In this document: one piece after another, positions 61,017 to 64,000 of the stretch | Position numbering within the stretch: position 1 is the stretch's first letter | Layout: each line of letters begins with the position of its first letter | Assembly: GCA_020091685.1 (NCBI GenBank) | Contig: CM034613.1 | Location: 4,377,878-4,441,877 of the forward strand | Direction of reading: 5' to 3' | DNA: 64,000 bases | Origin: Lutjanus erythropterus | Lineage: Eukaryota > Chordata > Actinopteri > Lutjaniformes > Lutjanidae | The notes under the pieces: model-generated | Told to the model about the DNA's origin: nothing | Databases searched by the model: none | What the model saw: only the letters and a program-made list of their open reading frames with translations | Translations under genes and position numbers: made by a program

Positions 61017-64000
61017 TTTTGCAGTGTAAATTAAAATACTTTAAACATGCTGGTCGAGCTGAGGATCAAAGATGTTTGCTGACATAATTCTATTTATTGT
61101 TGGCTGAAGACTGTGTCTGGATTGAATTGCGTAAGGGGGTCCTCCCACAGGCTGGAAACTCTGGTCTGCAGACCTCTGATCTGGATTTCATAGAGATACT
61201 TTGCTCTCCGGCACCTCTTCCACGGGCAAATGGGAATCATGGAGGACAGATACACAGGCATGGCAGCATCCACACAACCCAGCAAGCAAACATCAAACCC
61301 AGATCAAACCTCTGTCCTGGAACAGAGGACTAATACTTATACCCACACACCAATACAGACCAGCATGTCCGTTTGTTTCCAATCTTTTTTGCTTAGTTTT
61401 TTCTCTTTTTCACATTCACACATTCACCATTAATTTAACACATTTGAGGTTACCTTTCAAAACAAGACACAAGCACAGTCAAAAAGTGGTGCATTTCTTT
61501 GTCGATAACGCTGACTTGACATCACACCAAAAATATTTCCAGTTGAGTTTGACAGAATAAAAATTGCAGCTACTCTCTCTAAATCAAAGAGGAAAGACAT
61601 CTTCTCCAAGCAGCAGACAGGCCAATTTCAACACCAACAGTAGCCTCCATGAAGCAGAATGTAAAATAGCCACAATAAAAGTTGGATTGTGTCTAAGTTT
61701 TATCCATCTCCTGATATTCATGAAGCAGCTGGCTATGCCTGTGCAGCCACCGTTAATTGAGAGCAACAAGTTCATGTCCCTTTCCCGAGCGCTGTCAAAA
61801 AGTATTCTGGGAAACAAAGAACATCACTATACAGAACTACACAACACAGGGTGAGTGTTTAACCTTTAGTTCTTGACAAAGTGACAAAAATATCTCTTTT
61901 GCATTGTAAGCCTTGGCCAAAAGGACAGATAAATAACACAGTCCTCGTGTGGCAGTCCAATAGCAACGCTGTCACCTACATTTATACTGTATACTACCAA
62001 TATGAAACAGCAAATACCAACCAACATCATGAGATTTTTCATTGAACTTAAGTGAAAAGTTGCAAAATGTTCATTAGTCCATCCAAATGTGGGGCAACGT
62101 TTAAACAAATTAAACACAAGGGAAAATGAGAACAACAAAACATGTGTGTTCTGAGTTTATCACATCACAGAAATGTGTTATTAACCACCCTGCTAAATTC
62201 GAATGGTTAAATAAATCACTACGTATATAAAATTAGGTCTTAAAATCATGAAAAAATTGGCAGTTTTATCTGCTGTCACCATGTCAAACACCACTGCAAC
62301 CTGAAAAACAACCTGCTAGACAGAGCATCCATGTTTCACGAGCGAGAAAGTCAAACACAAGACTTTAGTCCCATTTCAAAACAAAAGTCAATTTGACTGT
62401 CTTTAGTTACTTAAGTTAGGTCCACTTACAGTGTATGACATAATTGATTTCCATCACGTGACCTATGTCACTTCCATTAATCAAGTGACTTTTGTAACAT
62501 TCTTATTTTAACCAAAACCACTGAGAAGTTTTGGAGCCTTTAGCCTCACCAATCTGCTGCTGTTTCACAACATTAACCACATGCTTCATGTCCAATGACT
62601 TGTGCCATGTGATTGACATGTAATTTACCCATTGCTGGTAATCTTTACCTATCATATATATCTTTTTGGGAGTTATTGGCAATAGAGAGGTGAAGTACCT
62701 CCTCCTACAGTGAACCACCATGGTACCTTACTCTGGAAAAAAATGTACTGTTGTATGTGTAATTAAAATTTGAACTGGATCAAAAAATTATTTGTTTCTC
62801 CATTGACTGCTTTTCATAATTTTTCAGGAATAATGTCCCACAGGGCATTCTGGAAGGGAAGGGACTTCGCCTCTCCATCGACCTACTCTGTCGACAAATA
62901 CAGTTAACATTACATTTGTTCTTATTCCACGACTGTTAACGTGTTTTCCTCCCTGTTAGCATGTAAAGACAGAATGAGTGCAGCTGTGTAACCCAATGTC
63001 CTCGGAGGGACAAGGAATGGGAACAAGTTGTCATATTGTGACATTGGACACACACACATGCAATCGCACGGTCGCAAAACCCATTTAAACACCCTCAAGC
63101 CTGCAAGCCTTACAATATGAATTATAATGGACTGTCTACAATAATTTCTCTGGGTTCAGCTTTTCAATGCTCTGTAAACAACAAAACTGCTGCTCTGGCT
63201 GACTTCCTGTATTAGAGGGAAGATAGATGGTCCTGTGTGCAGTGCAGCACATCCAGGCGTGGGCTGACACAGTGTAAAGCCTCCAGCGCTCCGCTACAGT
63301 AAACAGTTGTTAGTGGATTACTGGGAATCAATGGCAAGGAGTGGGCACAAAACCCTGGCTCGTGTACGGGAGGGAAACCTGCGGCGGTGCATCCACCTGC
63401 ATGCATTAGCTCTATAAGAGGACTTAAACAACAGAGCACAAACAGCAGAAAGGCACTTGTAGTTCTAAAAAACAAGCCATTAATACAGATTAAACCAGGA
63501 CCTGTAGAGGTGGGCAGTTAAATTGGTGTTTCTCACACCCTTATATTGACTTGTACTGCCTGGCTAACACAAGGACGACATTTAAGAACACCAGGAAATC
63601 TTTCCGAAAAACATAATCTCATTTGCCTTCATGTTTTCTTCCAATAATTATATGTAGCATTTAGTATCTGCCATCATAAATCAAAGGTGTCCCCACCCAT
63701 AACTCCTCCACAGTATGAGTCACTTGTGTTTCCATTGCATACTTATTACTGGACTATACATAGGACGGTGATGGAAAGATCGAACAGAAATGCCACTAAA
63801 GCTTCCACTCCGCTGAAGAGCCGAAAACTGGAGAAAGGGAAAATATCAGATCTGTGCGGAGCAATGAAAAGGCTGTAACATTCCTCAAATTAATACATGA
63901 ACCAAACACAAGATTGTTTTCATTCATTTGAGGTTTGATTGGAGTTCTTTTAATTGGGTCATGATCCTCTACAACAGTACCTGACTGAAGAAGAATTCAC
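61017..64000. other. Intronic sequence, nothing firm recognised
   Basis: 62390-62700 shares some phrases (TTTTAACCAAAACCA, ATGACTTGTGCC) with common fish repeats. I do not see a sorcs2 exon or an RNA gene. Confidence 0.4.

Larger units (their letters stand above)
15382..64000 (-). other. sorcs2: Upstream sorcs2 intron sequence, no exon recognised
   Basis: At least 48.6 kb lie on the 5' side of exon A. I looked on the minus strand for the expected preceding exon (a peptide ending in a CPTNKRK-like motif before a GT donor) and did not find it. Very long 5' introns are usual for SORCS genes in vertebrates, so this is most simply one intron, or parts of several, although a short divergent exon could be missed by eye. 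A nested gene is not excluded, but none is supported. Confidence 0.55.

Noticed and set aside
63212..63475. Minus-strand frame starting with a hydrophobic, signal-peptide-like stretch
   Set aside because: Only the first 25 residues look like a signal sequence; the rest has no domain, no plausible splice context and a chance-like composition.
63970..64000. Possible sorcs2 exon end at the right edge (minus strand AATTCTTCTTCAGTCAG before GTACTG)
   Set aside because: An N-S-S-S-V reading faintly recalls an N-S-S-V segment of SorCS proteins, but it runs off the window, the following residues do not fit, and five residues are not evidence.

Overview
The window looks like intronic DNA from a ray-finned (teleost, probably percomorph) fish. 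It is AT-rich and has no bacterial gene organisation. There are no long open frames, many short simple-sequence tracts ((CA)n, (GT)n, (CT)n, poly-T), and dense small mobile elements of kinds familiar from fish genomes: TTAA-flanked terminal-inverted-repeat elements, foldback elements, degraded LINEs and minisatellites. Almost all short open frames are chance or repeat-derived and are not annotated as genes.

The only host gene I can support is on the minus strand: two coding exons of a SorCS-type VPS10 receptor, best matching SORCS2. Exon A (15217-15381, 55 codons, phase 0/0) and exon B (6731-6804, 24 codons plus 2 nt) join in frame and encode consecutive blades of the VPS10 beta-propeller, each with an Asp-box. 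They are separated by an 8.4 kb intron. At least 48 kb on the 5' side of exon A and 6.7 kb on the 3' side of exon B hold no exon that I recognise. The window is therefore mostly introns of sorcs2.

Layout. 1-6730 (3' intron): a repeat family in two adjacent copies, one foldback element, and degraded dispersed repeats. 6805-15216: a direct array of CACTGTAA-ended elements (7269-8890) and an alternating foldback cluster (12706-14085). 15382-27000: a dead LINE reverse transcriptase (16783-17560), four tandem arrays at 19.9-24.2 kb, and a 379-bp duplication at 26.2-26.9 kb. 27000-41800: a complete foldback element, several MITE-like elements and a clean 557-bp MITE with perfect termini. 42000-64000: SINE/LINE-like fragments, a minisatellite inside a MITE, a dead LINE C-terminus, a 1 kb tandem/foldback AT-rich element, a GC-richer segment that may be regulatory, and a nested MITE pair.

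No new coding system is visible. The most unusual structures are the alternating-orientation module cluster at 12.7-14.1 kb, the three copies of one 0.7 kb foldback family, and the concentration of tandem arrays at 19.9-24.2 kb. Repeat family names are deliberately generic, because no database search could be run.
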